DNA of 64,000 bases from positions 1 to 64,000 of the forward strand of contig JAAUTY010000013.1 in NCBI GenBank assembly GCA_012031265.1, read 5' to 3'. Source of the stretch: Spirulinaceae cyanobacterium SM2_1_0 (GTDB lineage: Bacteria > Cyanobacteriota > Cyanobacteriia > Cyanobacteriales > Spirulinaceae). The position numbers and the translations under genes are program-made. Shown in pieces: positions 10,971 through 19,156 of this stretch. Position 1 is the stretch's first letter. Every line of letters begins with the position of its first letter. Under the pieces are notes generated by a model. The model was not told where the DNA came from, did no database searches, and was given only the letters and a program-made list of their open reading frames with translations.

Positions 10971-11193
10971 TACCGACTGGCTCCCCACAGTCAATTCCTG
11001 CATGTACTGCCTCGTCGGGTATGGAAGCAAGAAGCTGGCTGAGGTTCTCCGTCTCTTGCAACAGTTGAGGAATGCGGCGGGCAAGGATTCGCACAGCCAC
11101 TGTTTCTACATTGGTTTCAGCCAACTCAGCAATTCGGGCAAGCTTGTTGCGAAGTGACTCAGAAATTTCTAAGCTTAGGTGATAATTAACCAT
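10957..11193 (-). CDS. Probable antitoxin partner of MazF-like toxin
   Basis: The small protein (78 aa from the ATG at 11193, MVNYHLSLEISESL; 88 aa if the ATG at 11223 is used) precedes and overlaps the MazF-like gene by 14 bp. The N-terminus (YHLSLEISESLRNKLARIAE) looks like a ribbon-helix-helix DNA-binding segment, and the acidic C-terminus (ASIPDEAVHAGIDCGEPVG) would be the toxin-binding tail. That is an inference from position and composition, as antitoxin sequences vary widely. It would autorepress the operon together with the toxin. Confidence 0.68.
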   Translation of the reverse strand: MVNYHLSLEISESLRNKLARIAELAETNVETVAVRILARRIPQLLQETENLSQLLASIPDEAVHAGIDCGEPVGSEIL

Positions 11194-11285
11194 CACAGTT
11201 TTGGGACTCAAGAAGAAATGCATTGCTCTATAACGAAGAGTTGGGGAGGCTCAACCTGATGTAAGATCGGTCTTTAGAAGGATGG

Positions 11286-11828
11286 TTGAATATCAGCGTC
11301 ATGGACACTACCCAAATCGACTACGCTCTAATCAGTCTATTATCGCGCATCACTAGGCAAACACTGAGTCCGCGAGACGCAAAGCCTTCGGTTGTATTCC
11401 TCACGGCATTGCTTTCACTGCTGATCGGAGTCGCAATGGCTGATGGCACTGTGGAAGCCACTGAGAAAGCGAAACTGAAGAAGCTGTTGGGGCGCTTGTT
11501 ACCGCAGGGTAGTCCAATGAAGGAGCTAGCCCGGTCGATCGCCAAGGGAATCCAGCGCGAGCAGGTATATCAAAAGTCCGACGATTTTCAGGCATTGATC
11601 GCACCCCTATCAGCCTCGGAACGCCTGTTACTGCTAGCCCTGGGCTACGAAATGGCGGCAGTTGACGGTTCAGCGAATTGGGTAGAGATCAGCTATCTAA
11701 GCTTAGTAGGTGGTTGGCTAAGGATTGGGAATCCGCAGCAGTCGGTACTCGCTGCGGTCTTCGCAGGGCAAAGCGAGGCTGACTCAGCATTGAAGGTGCA
11801 AGTAGAATACTTGCTTAGACCGGAGTAG
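11286..11828 (+). CDS. TerB-like domain protein (probable N-terminal part of split dynamin gene)
   Basis: The 180-aa helical protein carries two TerB-like acidic motifs, LLIGVAMADGTVEATEKAKL and LALGYEMAAVDGSANWVE. These are typical of TerB/DjlA-type domains linked to membrane stress and metal binding. It ends in a TAG at 11826-11828. The very next codons remain open in the same frame (FSQLEPIFVRAARHISEQL) and run into the dynamin-like gene, so this may be the first domain of one large protein interrupted by a single stop. An ATG at 11301 (MDTTQID) is an alternative start. It is divergent from the MazF operon. Confidence 0.75.
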   Translation: MNISVMDTTQIDYALISLLSRITRQTLSPRDAKPSVVFLTALLSLLIGVAMADGTVEATEKAKLKKLLGRLLPQGSPMKELARSIAKGIQREQVYQKSDDFQALIAPLSASERLLLLALGYEMAAVDGSANWVEISYLSLVGGWLRIGNPQQSVLAAVFAGQSEADSALKVQVEYLLRPE

Positions 11829-11852
11829 TTTAGCCAGCTCGAACCGATTTTT

Positions 11853-13913
11853 GTGCGGGCAGCAAGACATATCTCGGAGCAACTCGCGAACCAAGCGACT
11901 GCGCCATCAAAATTCTCCGACCAAACCTCGGCAGTACGATTCGCAGCCAACAGAGTTGTAGATCAGCCCTATCAGCAGTTGGGATTGTTCAAGGTGAAGC
12001 GCGAGCGCCTGCTTGCACTCTGCATTCGTCTACGGGGTGAGGTTGAAGCCTGCATTGAACAGGAATTTTTGTCACCGTCTGGAGCAGAGGTTATCGCCCA
12101 GGTTGAAGAGAAGCTGCAATCGCACCGATTTAGCGTGGCGGTTGTGGGCGAATTTAGTAAGGGCAAATCAACGCTATTGAATGCCCTACTCGGTGAAGAA
12201 GTTCAACCAGTGCGCGATATTCCTTGCAGCGGTGCAATTAGCGTGTTGCAACATGGCGATCGCAAACGAGTCATCTGTCGCTATAGGGATAGCAGCGAAG
12301 AAGAGATTCCAATCGAGCAGTATCACGAGCGAGCCACGATTCCAGAAGCTGTGGCGGTGGGCGAGGAGGGTAAAAGTATTAGCGGCGAGCTAGGAGGCTC
12401 GCAGATTGAAGAGTTGATCTTTGAGCATCCTAATCTCGAACTTTGCAAGAATGGAGTGATCATCATTGACTCGCCGGGATTAAACGAGCATCCCAACCGT
12501 ACTGAAATCACTGAGAAAATTGTCGAGCGTTCTGATGCAGTCATTTTCATGACTAGTGCTCAAAATTTGCTGACGATGACCGAGCAACAAGAGTTGAAAC
12601 TGCTTAAGCGTCAACTCAATCATAACCTCAGTCTTGCAGTTGACCAAGCAGCCAATAATCTTTTTGTCCTGGTAAATTTCTGCGATATGGTGCAAAATTT
12701 GCAACCGCTCAAGCGTCGGGCTGAGAACATATTACTTAACTCTCAAAGTCAACTCGTGTCAGCTAAAGACAAAATTCATTTTATCTCTGCACGTGAAAGC
12801 CTTCAATCGGTTCTGTCCAATCAATCAAGTCAATACTATGATGATTTTCAGGCTTTTGTCGGGAAACTAACAAGTTTCCTATTGCCGGAAAACCGGGAAC
12901 AAGGAGTAATTGGAGATGCCACTACTCGTTTGAATAATCTTATAACTCACGCTACTCAAGTAGAGTTACAAAATGCTGAAGAGATTCTTGATGGTACTAG
13001 ACATATAACTGATTCACAGAAACGTCAAATCCTAGAGCGAATCAGCGAAGCAGGTGCGCGTTCTGTCCGAGTTGAAGAGCTGGCGGATCAGCTACTCGAT
13101 CGAGTCATTGACGAAGTGGACTGTGCCTGGGAAGAGTGGCTTGAGGCTTTCAGCTCCAAAGTTGAGAAACGAAGCCAAAATTGGGAAACTGAATATTCTC
13201 TATTTTGGGACAAAGACAAAGTCTTCACTGATTATGGCAATCAATTTCGTGCCGATCTGCAAGAAGAGCTATTCAACTGGGCTAATGGTAAAGTCGTAGG
13301 GGGAATTTTAGACCCTCGCCTACGCCGTTTAGATACCGCAATCCTCAGAGAGTTGGAGCAGCTACAGCAAAGCTGCGCTGCGCTGGATCGCTCAATTGAT
13401 GGTAACTTTAGTCAAGAGCTGGATTTCAAGTTCCAAGATTTGGATATCGATCTTGTCAGCGGCAAAGTATTTAGCGGTGTGGCTGCTGGTGGTCTCTTAG
13501 CAGCAGGTCTGTATAGCTTCACTCTCATTGCTCTTGGCCCTATTGCAGTTGCTGGAATTGTAGCGGGACTAGTAGCATCGCTGGGTATGAGCTTGTTTGG
13601 TCATGAAGGTGCCCGAGAACAAGCAAAGCGAAAGGTTGTCGAAGCGGGGATAGCACAGTTCGAGAATATATCCGGGAATATCTGTGACAATCTAGTAGAA
13701 TTGCTACGAAATGCGTTCAGCGAACGGTTAGAAAAGTTTAACGCTCTCACAAAGGATCTGATTAGTAGGCTACAGACGCAGCTTGCTCAACAGGAAAAGT
13801 TACTCGCAGAATCAGCGGCAGAGCGCCAAGCGCAGAAGGAATTTATTAAGCAAAAGCGTAAAAATCTCTCACTACTTCAGCAAGAGCTAGATTTAGTTGT
13901 GTCCAGCCAGTGA
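11853..13913 (+). CDS. Dynamin-like GTPase
   Basis: The 686-aa protein has a dynamin-type GTPase domain: G1 VVGEFSKGKSTLLNALLG (about residue 95), G2 region IPCSGAISVL, G3 IIIDSPGLNE and G4-like LVNFCDM. A long helical stalk follows, with a hydrophobic paddle-like segment near 555-590 (AAGLYSFTLIALGPIAVAGI) and a coiled-coil C-terminus. Bacterial dynamin-like proteins bind, tubulate or fuse membranes and act in membrane surveillance or phage stress. The start is a GTG (11853) in frame with the preceding TerB-like gene; no good ribosome site precedes it, which supports a split gene. The internal sequence is AT-richer than the flanks. Confidence 0.88.
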   Translation: MRAARHISEQLANQATAPSKFSDQTSAVRFAANRVVDQPYQQLGLFKVKRERLLALCIRLRGEVEACIEQEFLSPSGAEVIAQVEEKLQSHRFSVAVVGEFSKGKSTLLNALLGEEVQPVRDIPCSGAISVLQHGDRKRVICRYRDSSEEEIPIEQYHERATIPEAVAVGEEGKSISGELGGSQIEELIFEHPNLELCKNGVIIIDSPGLNEHPNRTEITEKIVERSDAVIFMTSAQNLLTMTEQQELKLLKRQLNHNLSLAVDQAANNLFVLVNFCDMVQNLQPLKRRAENILLNSQSQLVSAKDKIHFISARESLQSVLSNQSSQYYDDFQAFVGKLTSFLLPENREQGVIGDATTRLNNLITHATQVELQNAEEILDGTRHITDSQKRQILERISEAGARSVRVEELADQLLDRVIDEVDCAWEEWLEAFSSKVEKRSQNWETEYSLFWDKDKVFTDYGNQFRADLQEELFNWANGKVVGGILDPRLRRLDTAILRELEQLQQSCAALDRSIDGNFSQELDFKFQDLDIDLVSGKVFSGVAAGGLLAAGLYSFTLIALGPIAVAGIVAGLVASLGMSLFGHEGAREQAKRKVVEAGIAQFENISGNICDNLVELLRNAFSERLEKFNALTKDLISRLQTQLAQQEKLLAESAAERQAQKEFIKQKRKNLSLLQQELDLVVSSQ

Positions 13914-14024
13914 CCTTAGTGGCTCAGACTGTTATCGAACGCTGAGAAGTGCCAATCCAGTACGCACTATCGCCCAATCAGCCGAACGATTCACGTTGAC
14001 CACTGTGAGCGATCGCCCCGGCCC

Positions 14025-15128
14025 TCAGAGTACCGCCTGCAACCGAGCGACCATCCGCTCGTTTTCCGCCGGGGTACCGATCGTGAGCCGTAGGCCGCCA
14101 CCAGTGGCGCGAATCAGCGTGCCGCGCGCCTTCAGCGTCTGCATCAGCGTCAGGTGATCACCGTCGGCGGCGTCGGCGAGGCGAGCATAGAGGAAGTTGC
14201 TCTGGCTGGACCAGACCCGCAGCCGGGGTAGGGCCGATAGCGCCGTGTAGAGGCGATCGCGCTCCCCCAAAATTTCCGGCACCACCGCCAGTAGCGCCTG
14301 CCGCTGCTCCAAGGCGAGCAGCGCGGCGGCTTGCGAGAAACTGGGCAGATTGTAGGGCAGGCGGACTTTTTCCAGAGCAGCGGCGAGGTCGGGGTGGGCG
14401 ATCGCATAGCCGACCCGATGGGCCGCGAGGCGAAACGCTTTCGAGAACGTGCGGGTGATCACCCAATTGGGTCGCTCAGCCAGTTCAGCCAGCAGGGTTT
14501 GTTGGCTGAATTCGTAATAGGCCTCGTCGATGACAACCAAAATCTCCGGTGGCAGGGCGCGCAGCCAGTCGATTTCCGTCGCGCTCAAGGCATTGCCCGT
14601 CGGCGAATTGGGATGCACGACGAAGACAGCACGCACGGGCGGCTGACTCTGAGCGATCGCCTGCGCCGCCGCCGTCAGATCCATTTGCCAGTCGGTTTCG
14701 TGCCTGCCGATGGTTTTCACGGCGATGCCCAGCGTCTGCGCCAGGATCGCATACATCGAAAAGGTGGGGGCTGCCACCAAAATCGCACCGCGCCCATTCA
14801 GACAAGTGGCGAACAGTAGCGAGCGGATCAACTCATCAGAACCGTTGCCGACGGAAATCTGCGCCGGGGTGACGGCGGTGGCTAACCCCGCCGCCTCGCT
14901 GACATAGTGGGCGATCGCCGTTTTCAGTGCCGCATGGCTGCCATCAGGGTAGCGATGCGTGTGCAGCGCCTGCTGATAGTGCCAAGCGAGCTTTTCCTTC
15001 AGCGCCGCCGGGAGATCGTAGGGATTTTCGTTGGCGTCCAAATGATCCAGCGCGACCGTCACCGCACCGCCAGGTTGCGGGGTATAAGCGTGCAATTGCG
15101 CGAGGTCGGGACGCAGAAACTCAAACAT
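14025..15128 (-). CDS. hisC: Histidinol-phosphate aminotransferase
   Basis: HisC is a PLP-dependent fold-type I aminotransferase converting imidazole-acetol phosphate to histidinol phosphate; paralogues can act on aromatic amino acids. Family features are LDANENPYDLP, GNGSDELI, VHPNSPTGN, VVIDEAYYEF and the PLP lysine in RTFSKAFRLA. I start at the ATG at 15128 (MFEFLRPDL), giving 367 aa; the longer frame adds 30 unrelated residues. It is divergent from the HetZ-related gene. Confidence 0.93.
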   Translation of the reverse strand: MFEFLRPDLAQLHAYTPQPGGAVTVALDHLDANENPYDLPAALKEKLAWHYQQALHTHRYPDGSHAALKTAIAHYVSEAAGLATAVTPAQISVGNGSDELIRSLLFATCLNGRGAILVAAPTFSMYAILAQTLGIAVKTIGRHETDWQMDLTAAAQAIAQSQPPVRAVFVVHPNSPTGNALSATEIDWLRALPPEILVVIDEAYYEFSQQTLLAELAERPNWVITRTFSKAFRLAAHRVGYAIAHPDLAAALEKVRLPYNLPSFSQAAALLALEQRQALLAVVPEILGERDRLYTALSALPRLRVWSSQSNFLYARLADAADGDHLTLMQTLKARGTLIRATGGGLRLTIGTPAENERMVARLQAVL

Positions 15129-15664
15129 AAACGCGACTCCGTGAAAGGGCGACGAGGCAAAACTGCCCGGAGTAGGGCGTCGGCAGGGCGGAAACAGGAA
15201 GACATCGCTCGGCGCCACGGCACGCCCACCCCATTGGTCGAGCGACGATCATTCTAGCCTGCGGCCGGGGTGCGCCGCGTAGGAGTTTGAACGGCTCGGT
15301 CGGCAGATTCCTGTCCTCGCAAATGGCAACAGCACGCCCACACAACGGCAGCAGCGGTGATTCCAGACGAGTTGCTCGCCGGACACCAGTTTTTGAAATG
15401 TCTGCGGTGAATGGGTAGAGAGCGGGCGATCGCCCGCATTTTTCACCCCAGCAAAATCCGCCCGTAAGCCCTGTCCCCACGGGCTTTGAACCGGTTTGAG
15501 CCAGTTGCATCACCGGCCCCACGCCTCCCCCAGCTTGAGCTTGTGACACAAGTCCCGCTCGCATCCCAAGAGCCGCCCCCTACAGTCGAGATGTGAGCGC
15601 TAAACAGCCACGGACAACCACTCCCACGCCAGCGCCACGACACACATCAACCAGGGCCGACACC
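15129..15664. other. Long intergenic region, possible RNA gene
   Basis: This 536-base gap between divergent hisC and the HetZ-related gene has no convincing coding frame. It contains a terminator-like element in its middle (15422-15443) with no plus-strand protein gene before it, so a small RNA in about 15230-15440 is possible. The regulatory regions of both divergent genes must also lie here. No known RNA family was recognised. Confidence 0.4.
15422..15443 (+). terminator. Orphan terminator-like hairpin
   Basis: A 16-base perfect palindrome built around HIP1 (15422-15437) is followed by a five-T run at 15439-15443. A perfect palindrome must open a small loop to fold, so efficiency is uncertain. 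No plus-strand gene lies directly upstream. Confidence 0.45.
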
Positions 15665-16864
15665 ATGAATACCAAAACTTGCAATCTCTCTACTCAAACT
15701 GCGACGACACTGCAACAGCTTCGGGATAAAAACATTGACGAAGCGGACTTCGATCTCGAGCAGGTGATTCTCAACGCCTTACAAGATGTCCTCGGCCCAC
15801 GCTCGCGCTCGGCTCGCCCCGTTGCCGCTCGTCTGGCGCGCGAAGTCGAGCGCGTGTGCAGCAAAAGCAACCGCATCCAAAAATCGGGTGCCATCCGCAG
15901 CCACCAACTCTACCTCAGCCAGCACCGCCTGGACAAATGCCTCAGCTACTACCGCCTCGGCTCCAAGCGCGGTCGCACCGAGCTGCACAGCAACCTCAGT
16001 GTCATGGTCTATCGGCACATCGCCCCAGCCCGCGCCCATCTGAATTTTGCCGGTCGCTACAACTTGATCGAAGATTTCCTCCAGGACTTCTACGTCGAGT
16101 CGCTGCGTTCCTTCCGGCGCGAGAATGAAGTGGCGGCAGATTATCAACCGCGTACCCAAATCGAGCTGGCAGAATACATGGCCTTCACGGAGCAGTACGC
16201 CAAGCGGCGCATCTCGTTGCCCAACGGCTGCTCGCAGCAACTGATCATCCTCCGGGCACAGACCTTTGCGCGTCGCCAGCCCAAGGAGACGGCTGTAGAC
16301 ATCGAGCAGGCCGCCGAGTTCCCCAAAGGCGAGGATGCTGAGGGTCAAAAGCGCTCGGCAGCGGTGCAACAAGTCCGCGCCCAGATGGTCGCCGAGACGC
16401 CCGATCCTTGGGAGGCGGTGAAGCGCGATCGCGTCGTCCAGGCGCTCTTCGAGTATCTAAACTCACAGGGTCACCGCGACTGTGCCGACTACCTGGCGCT
16501 GAAGCTGCAAGACCTCCCGGCGTCCGAGATTGACGAAATCCTCGGTCTCACGGCGCGCGAGCGCGACTATCTCCAGCAACGGTTCAAGTACCACGTTGAA
16601 AAGTTTGCCCGCACCTCGCACTGGAAGGTCGTTCACCAGTGGCTAGGGGCGGATCTCGACCAACGGCTGGGCATGACCACGAGTCAGTGGGAAGACTTCA
16701 TCAGCGTGTTGCCAGAGCTGGACTATCAACTGCTGCAACTCAAGCAGGCACAAACCAGCGACGAAGAAATTCGGCAGACCCTCAATCTGACGCCCAAAAA
16801 ACTCCAGAAACGCTGGAGTGCACTGCTGGAGCGCGCTGCTGAGTATCGCAACCGTGAGGTCTAG
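15665..16864 (+). CDS. HetZ-related protein
   Basis: The 399-aa protein resembles the HetZ/HetZ-related family, which in filamentous cyanobacteria controls early heterocyst differentiation through a DNA-binding helix-turn-helix. Matching features are the conserved LSYYRLGSKRGRTELHSNLS, FLQDFYVESLRSFRRENEV and RISLPNGCSQQLIILRAQTF. The C-terminal half looks like repeated HTH segments (ASEIDEILGLTARERDYLQQ; DEEIRQTLNLTPKKLQKRW), resembling sigma-factor region 4. I use the ATG at 15665, in frame with a GTG 72 bases upstream. In a unicellular organism its role cannot be heterocyst patterning and is unknown. Confidence 0.68.
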   Translation: MNTKTCNLSTQTATTLQQLRDKNIDEADFDLEQVILNALQDVLGPRSRSARPVAARLAREVERVCSKSNRIQKSGAIRSHQLYLSQHRLDKCLSYYRLGSKRGRTELHSNLSVMVYRHIAPARAHLNFAGRYNLIEDFLQDFYVESLRSFRRENEVAADYQPRTQIELAEYMAFTEQYAKRRISLPNGCSQQLIILRAQTFARRQPKETAVDIEQAAEFPKGEDAEGQKRSAAVQQVRAQMVAETPDPWEAVKRDRVVQALFEYLNSQGHRDCADYLALKLQDLPASEIDEILGLTARERDYLQQRFKYHVEKFARTSHWKVVHQWLGADLDQRLGMTTSQWEDFISVLPELDYQLLQLKQAQTSDEEIRQTLNLTPKKLQKRWSALLERAAEYRNREV

Positions 16865-16892
16865 ATTGTCGCACTGCCGTAATGTATTGATT

Positions 16893-16919
16893 AGGAACGC
16901 TAAACCGGGCAGCGTTCCT
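16893..16919 (+). terminator. Terminator-like hairpin after HetZ-related gene
   Basis: A 9-bp perfect stem (16893-16901 with 16911-16919) has a 9-base loop, 29 bases after the stop codon. A T-rich stretch follows about ten bases later rather than immediately, so strength is uncertain. Confidence 0.55.
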
Positions 16920-17132
16920 CATTGCTTTAACTTTTTGTTAGATTGGACGGGTGCTTAACGAATCGCAATAAATTGTAAACACCACCAACGCTGTATCGTC
17001 GCCAACGTTGCATTGTCTGGCAACCTGACAAGATGGCGGCAGCGCGCCAGGAAGTGGCGCAATTCTCGCTCGGCGGCTGGGTGAGAAGCATCTGTTGCAG
17101 CCGAGTCGCTTGTCCGCCACCATTGAGGAACG

Positions 17133-17831
17133 ATGGCACTGAACTCAACTCTCGCCCCGGCGATCGCCCCCGCCTCCGCTCGCGACACGCGCGCCTTGGC
17201 GCAAGTCTGGGCGCAGCTAAAACCCGACAGTTGCCCCGAGATCTACAACTTCCATATGCACACGGTCAACTCGGACGGCCAGCTGCCACCCCATACACTG
17301 ATGGAGCAGACGATTGACATTGGTCTGCGCGGTCTAGCGATTACCGATCACCACACGGTTCAGGGCTACTGTACAGCCCAAGCCTGGCTGGACGAGCGCA
17401 AGCATTGGTCAAACTTGCCGCAGCTTTGGACCGGTGTGGAGATCAGCGCCCAGCTTCTGGAGACCGAGGTTCACATTTTGGGCTACGGATTTGAACCCAG
17501 TGACGCGGCGATCGCCTCCTACCTCCACGGTCACTCCCCCCAAGGTGAAGCCGCACAAGCCGAACGGGTTATCGCCGCCCTCCACGCAGCGGGGGGGTTG
17601 GTCGTTCTTGCCCACCCCGAGCGCTACCGCTTACCGGCGCGCGACCTGATTCCAGCAGCGGCGAAGCTGGGCATCGATGGCGTCGAAACCTACTACGCCT
17701 ATCGCAATGTCAATCCCTGGCAACCCACACCGGAACAAACAGAACGGGTGCAGGAGCTGGCGGATGCTTATGGCTTATTTAACACCTGCGGTACGGATAC
17801 GCATGGCATGGACCTGCGCGTGCGCGTCTAG
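17133..17831 (+). CDS. PHP-domain metal-dependent phosphoesterase
   Basis: The 232-aa cytosolic protein of the PHP superfamily (YciV/RNase AM-like) hydrolyses phosphoester bonds with a trinuclear metal site. Metal ligands are visible in NFHMHTVNSDGQL, LAITDHHTVQG, TGVEISAQ, LAHPERY and the C-terminal GTDTHG. The ATG at 17133 fits a 232-residue protein, somewhat shorter than enterobacterial relatives (about 290). Substrates in the family include 3'-phosphoadenosine phosphate and short RNA 5' ends; which applies here is not visible. A hairpin follows at 17875. Confidence 0.87.
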   Translation: MALNSTLAPAIAPASARDTRALAQVWAQLKPDSCPEIYNFHMHTVNSDGQLPPHTLMEQTIDIGLRGLAITDHHTVQGYCTAQAWLDERKHWSNLPQLWTGVEISAQLLETEVHILGYGFEPSDAAIASYLHGHSPQGEAAQAERVIAALHAAGGLVVLAHPERYRLPARDLIPAAAKLGIDGVETYYAYRNVNPWQPTPEQTERVQELADAYGLFNTCGTDTHGMDLRVRV

Positions 17832-17874
17832 TTTCGGGGCAGTGCTCAGTCAGGCTTGATTTGAGGAATAGTGA

Positions 17875-17900
17875 AACGCAACCTTGGTGAAGGTTGCGTT
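17875..17900 (+). terminator. Hairpin after PHP gene
   Basis: An 11-bp perfect stem (17875-17885 with 17890-17900) has a GGTG loop like the psbC terminator. A second 6-bp inverted repeat follows at 17901-17921. No long T run follows, so this is a probable transcript end or RNA-stability element. Confidence 0.55.
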
Positions 17901-18056
17901 GGGTTACGCTAGCGCTAACCCCATCGGTGTTGCTGAATTGGGGAACGCACACGGAGGGTCAGCGGCAACTGCTACAGTGGAGACGTTTTAGACAGTCCGG
18001 TGGTGGGGACAACCCTGAATAATCAGCGGCTGCGAGTGCGAACGACAAAAACGGCT

Positions 18057-18488
18057 ATGGATGACTGGTCACAAGCCTGGTTCGATGCGATTGAGCGCGT
18101 CGCCAATGACTTTGAAGACTTCTGCACCGAGATCGGCGAGAACCTCGAGGCGATCGCTACAGAACTGCAAACCGAACTCACGCGCGACCTCGAATCCTGG
18201 CTGGATGAATGGATGAGCCAAGACTGGCTGGGCGACGAATCGTTTGCCGTGACTGCCACCTTCCAGCTCGACCTGCTGGATCTGGACTTTAGCTTTGACA
18301 GGGCGATCGCCGACCCCGAGGCCCCCTTCGCCAAACGTCTGGCCGCTACGGCCGAACACCAACCCGCCTGCGTCGGCTGCCGCCACTATCACGGCTACGT
18401 CTATGGCGGCAACCTACTCGTCTGTGGGATGCACCCCTACGGCTGGTCAGGCGATATCTGTCCTGACTGGCAAACGGCCGAGCGCTGA
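18057..18488 (+). CDS. Hypothetical protein with C-terminal Cys/His cluster
   Basis: The 143-aa acidic protein starts at the ATG at 18057 (MDDWSQAWFDAIERV). The N-terminal 70 residues are amphipathic helix. The C-terminus carries CVGCRHYHG, LLVCGMHPYG and DICPDW, giving four cysteines and several histidines spaced as in small zinc or iron-sulfur sites. No membrane segment is seen. It lies 27 bp before mobA on the same strand, so the two may be co-transcribed. I recognise the Cys-rich tail as a cyanobacterial conserved pattern but no function. Confidence 0.72.
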   Translation: MDDWSQAWFDAIERVANDFEDFCTEIGENLEAIATELQTELTRDLESWLDEWMSQDWLGDESFAVTATFQLDLLDLDFSFDRAIADPEAPFAKRLAATAEHQPACVGCRHYHGYVYGGNLLVCGMHPYGWSGDICPDWQTAER

Positions 18489-18515
18489 ACATGGCGACGA
18501 GCTAGCATAATCGCG

Positions 18516-19148
18516 ATGTCTGAAACGAGTCCTTCCCCTCACTTTGCGGCGCTGATTCTCGCGGGTGGTCAGAGTTCGCGCCTGGGAACCGACAAAGCCT
18601 GGCTCGACTGGCAAGGGCAGCCGCTACTCCAGCGCGTAGCCACGGTCGCATCGGTGCTGACAACCGCTGTCTATGTCCTCACCCCTTGGCCGGAGCGCTA
18701 CCATGATTTACTCGGCGACCGCGTGACCTGGCTGCCCGAAGTCCAGCCGGGAGCGGGGCCACTGGTGGCGATGGCTGACGGTCTTCAACAAATCGCGGCT
18801 CAAGCTACACCGCCCGACTGGGTGCTGACCCTCGCCTGTGATCTGCCCCGCTTGCAAGCCAACGTTTTGCGGATTTGGCGCGATCGCCTGACCCGCTTCC
18901 CCCCCGACCAGCTCGCCCTCGTACCGCGCTCGGGCGATCGCTGGGAACCCCTCTGCGGCTTCTATCGCCCCGCTGTTTTGCCTGATTTAATCGCCTTTCA
19001 ACAGCAGGGGGGTCGCGCCTTTCAACAATGGCTCACTGCCCTGCCCGCCACTGCCATCGACCTCACCCCCGAAACGGCGGCGATGCTCCTCAACTGCAAC
19101 ACCCCCGCTGATTTCCCGACCTGGCCGCCCTCGCACCTTTTGCCCTGA
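18516..19148 (+). CDS. mobA: Molybdenum cofactor guanylyltransferase
   Basis: MobA transfers GMP from GTP to molybdopterin-Mo to make the bis-MGD cofactor, needed for example by nitrate reductase. The nucleotidyltransferase signature LILAGGQSSRLGTDKAWLDW is at residues 13-32, followed by PGAGPLVAMADGL and the metal-binding LACDLPRL. The 210-aa length is normal. The next gene starts 8 bp after its stop. Confidence 0.9.
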   Translation: MSETSPSPHFAALILAGGQSSRLGTDKAWLDWQGQPLLQRVATVASVLTTAVYVLTPWPERYHDLLGDRVTWLPEVQPGAGPLVAMADGLQQIAAQATPPDWVLTLACDLPRLQANVLRIWRDRLTRFPPDQLALVPRSGDRWEPLCGFYRPAVLPDLIAFQQQGGRAFQQWLTALPATAIDLTPETAAMLLNCNTPADFPTWPPSHLLP

Positions 19149-19156
19149 CCCTGCCC

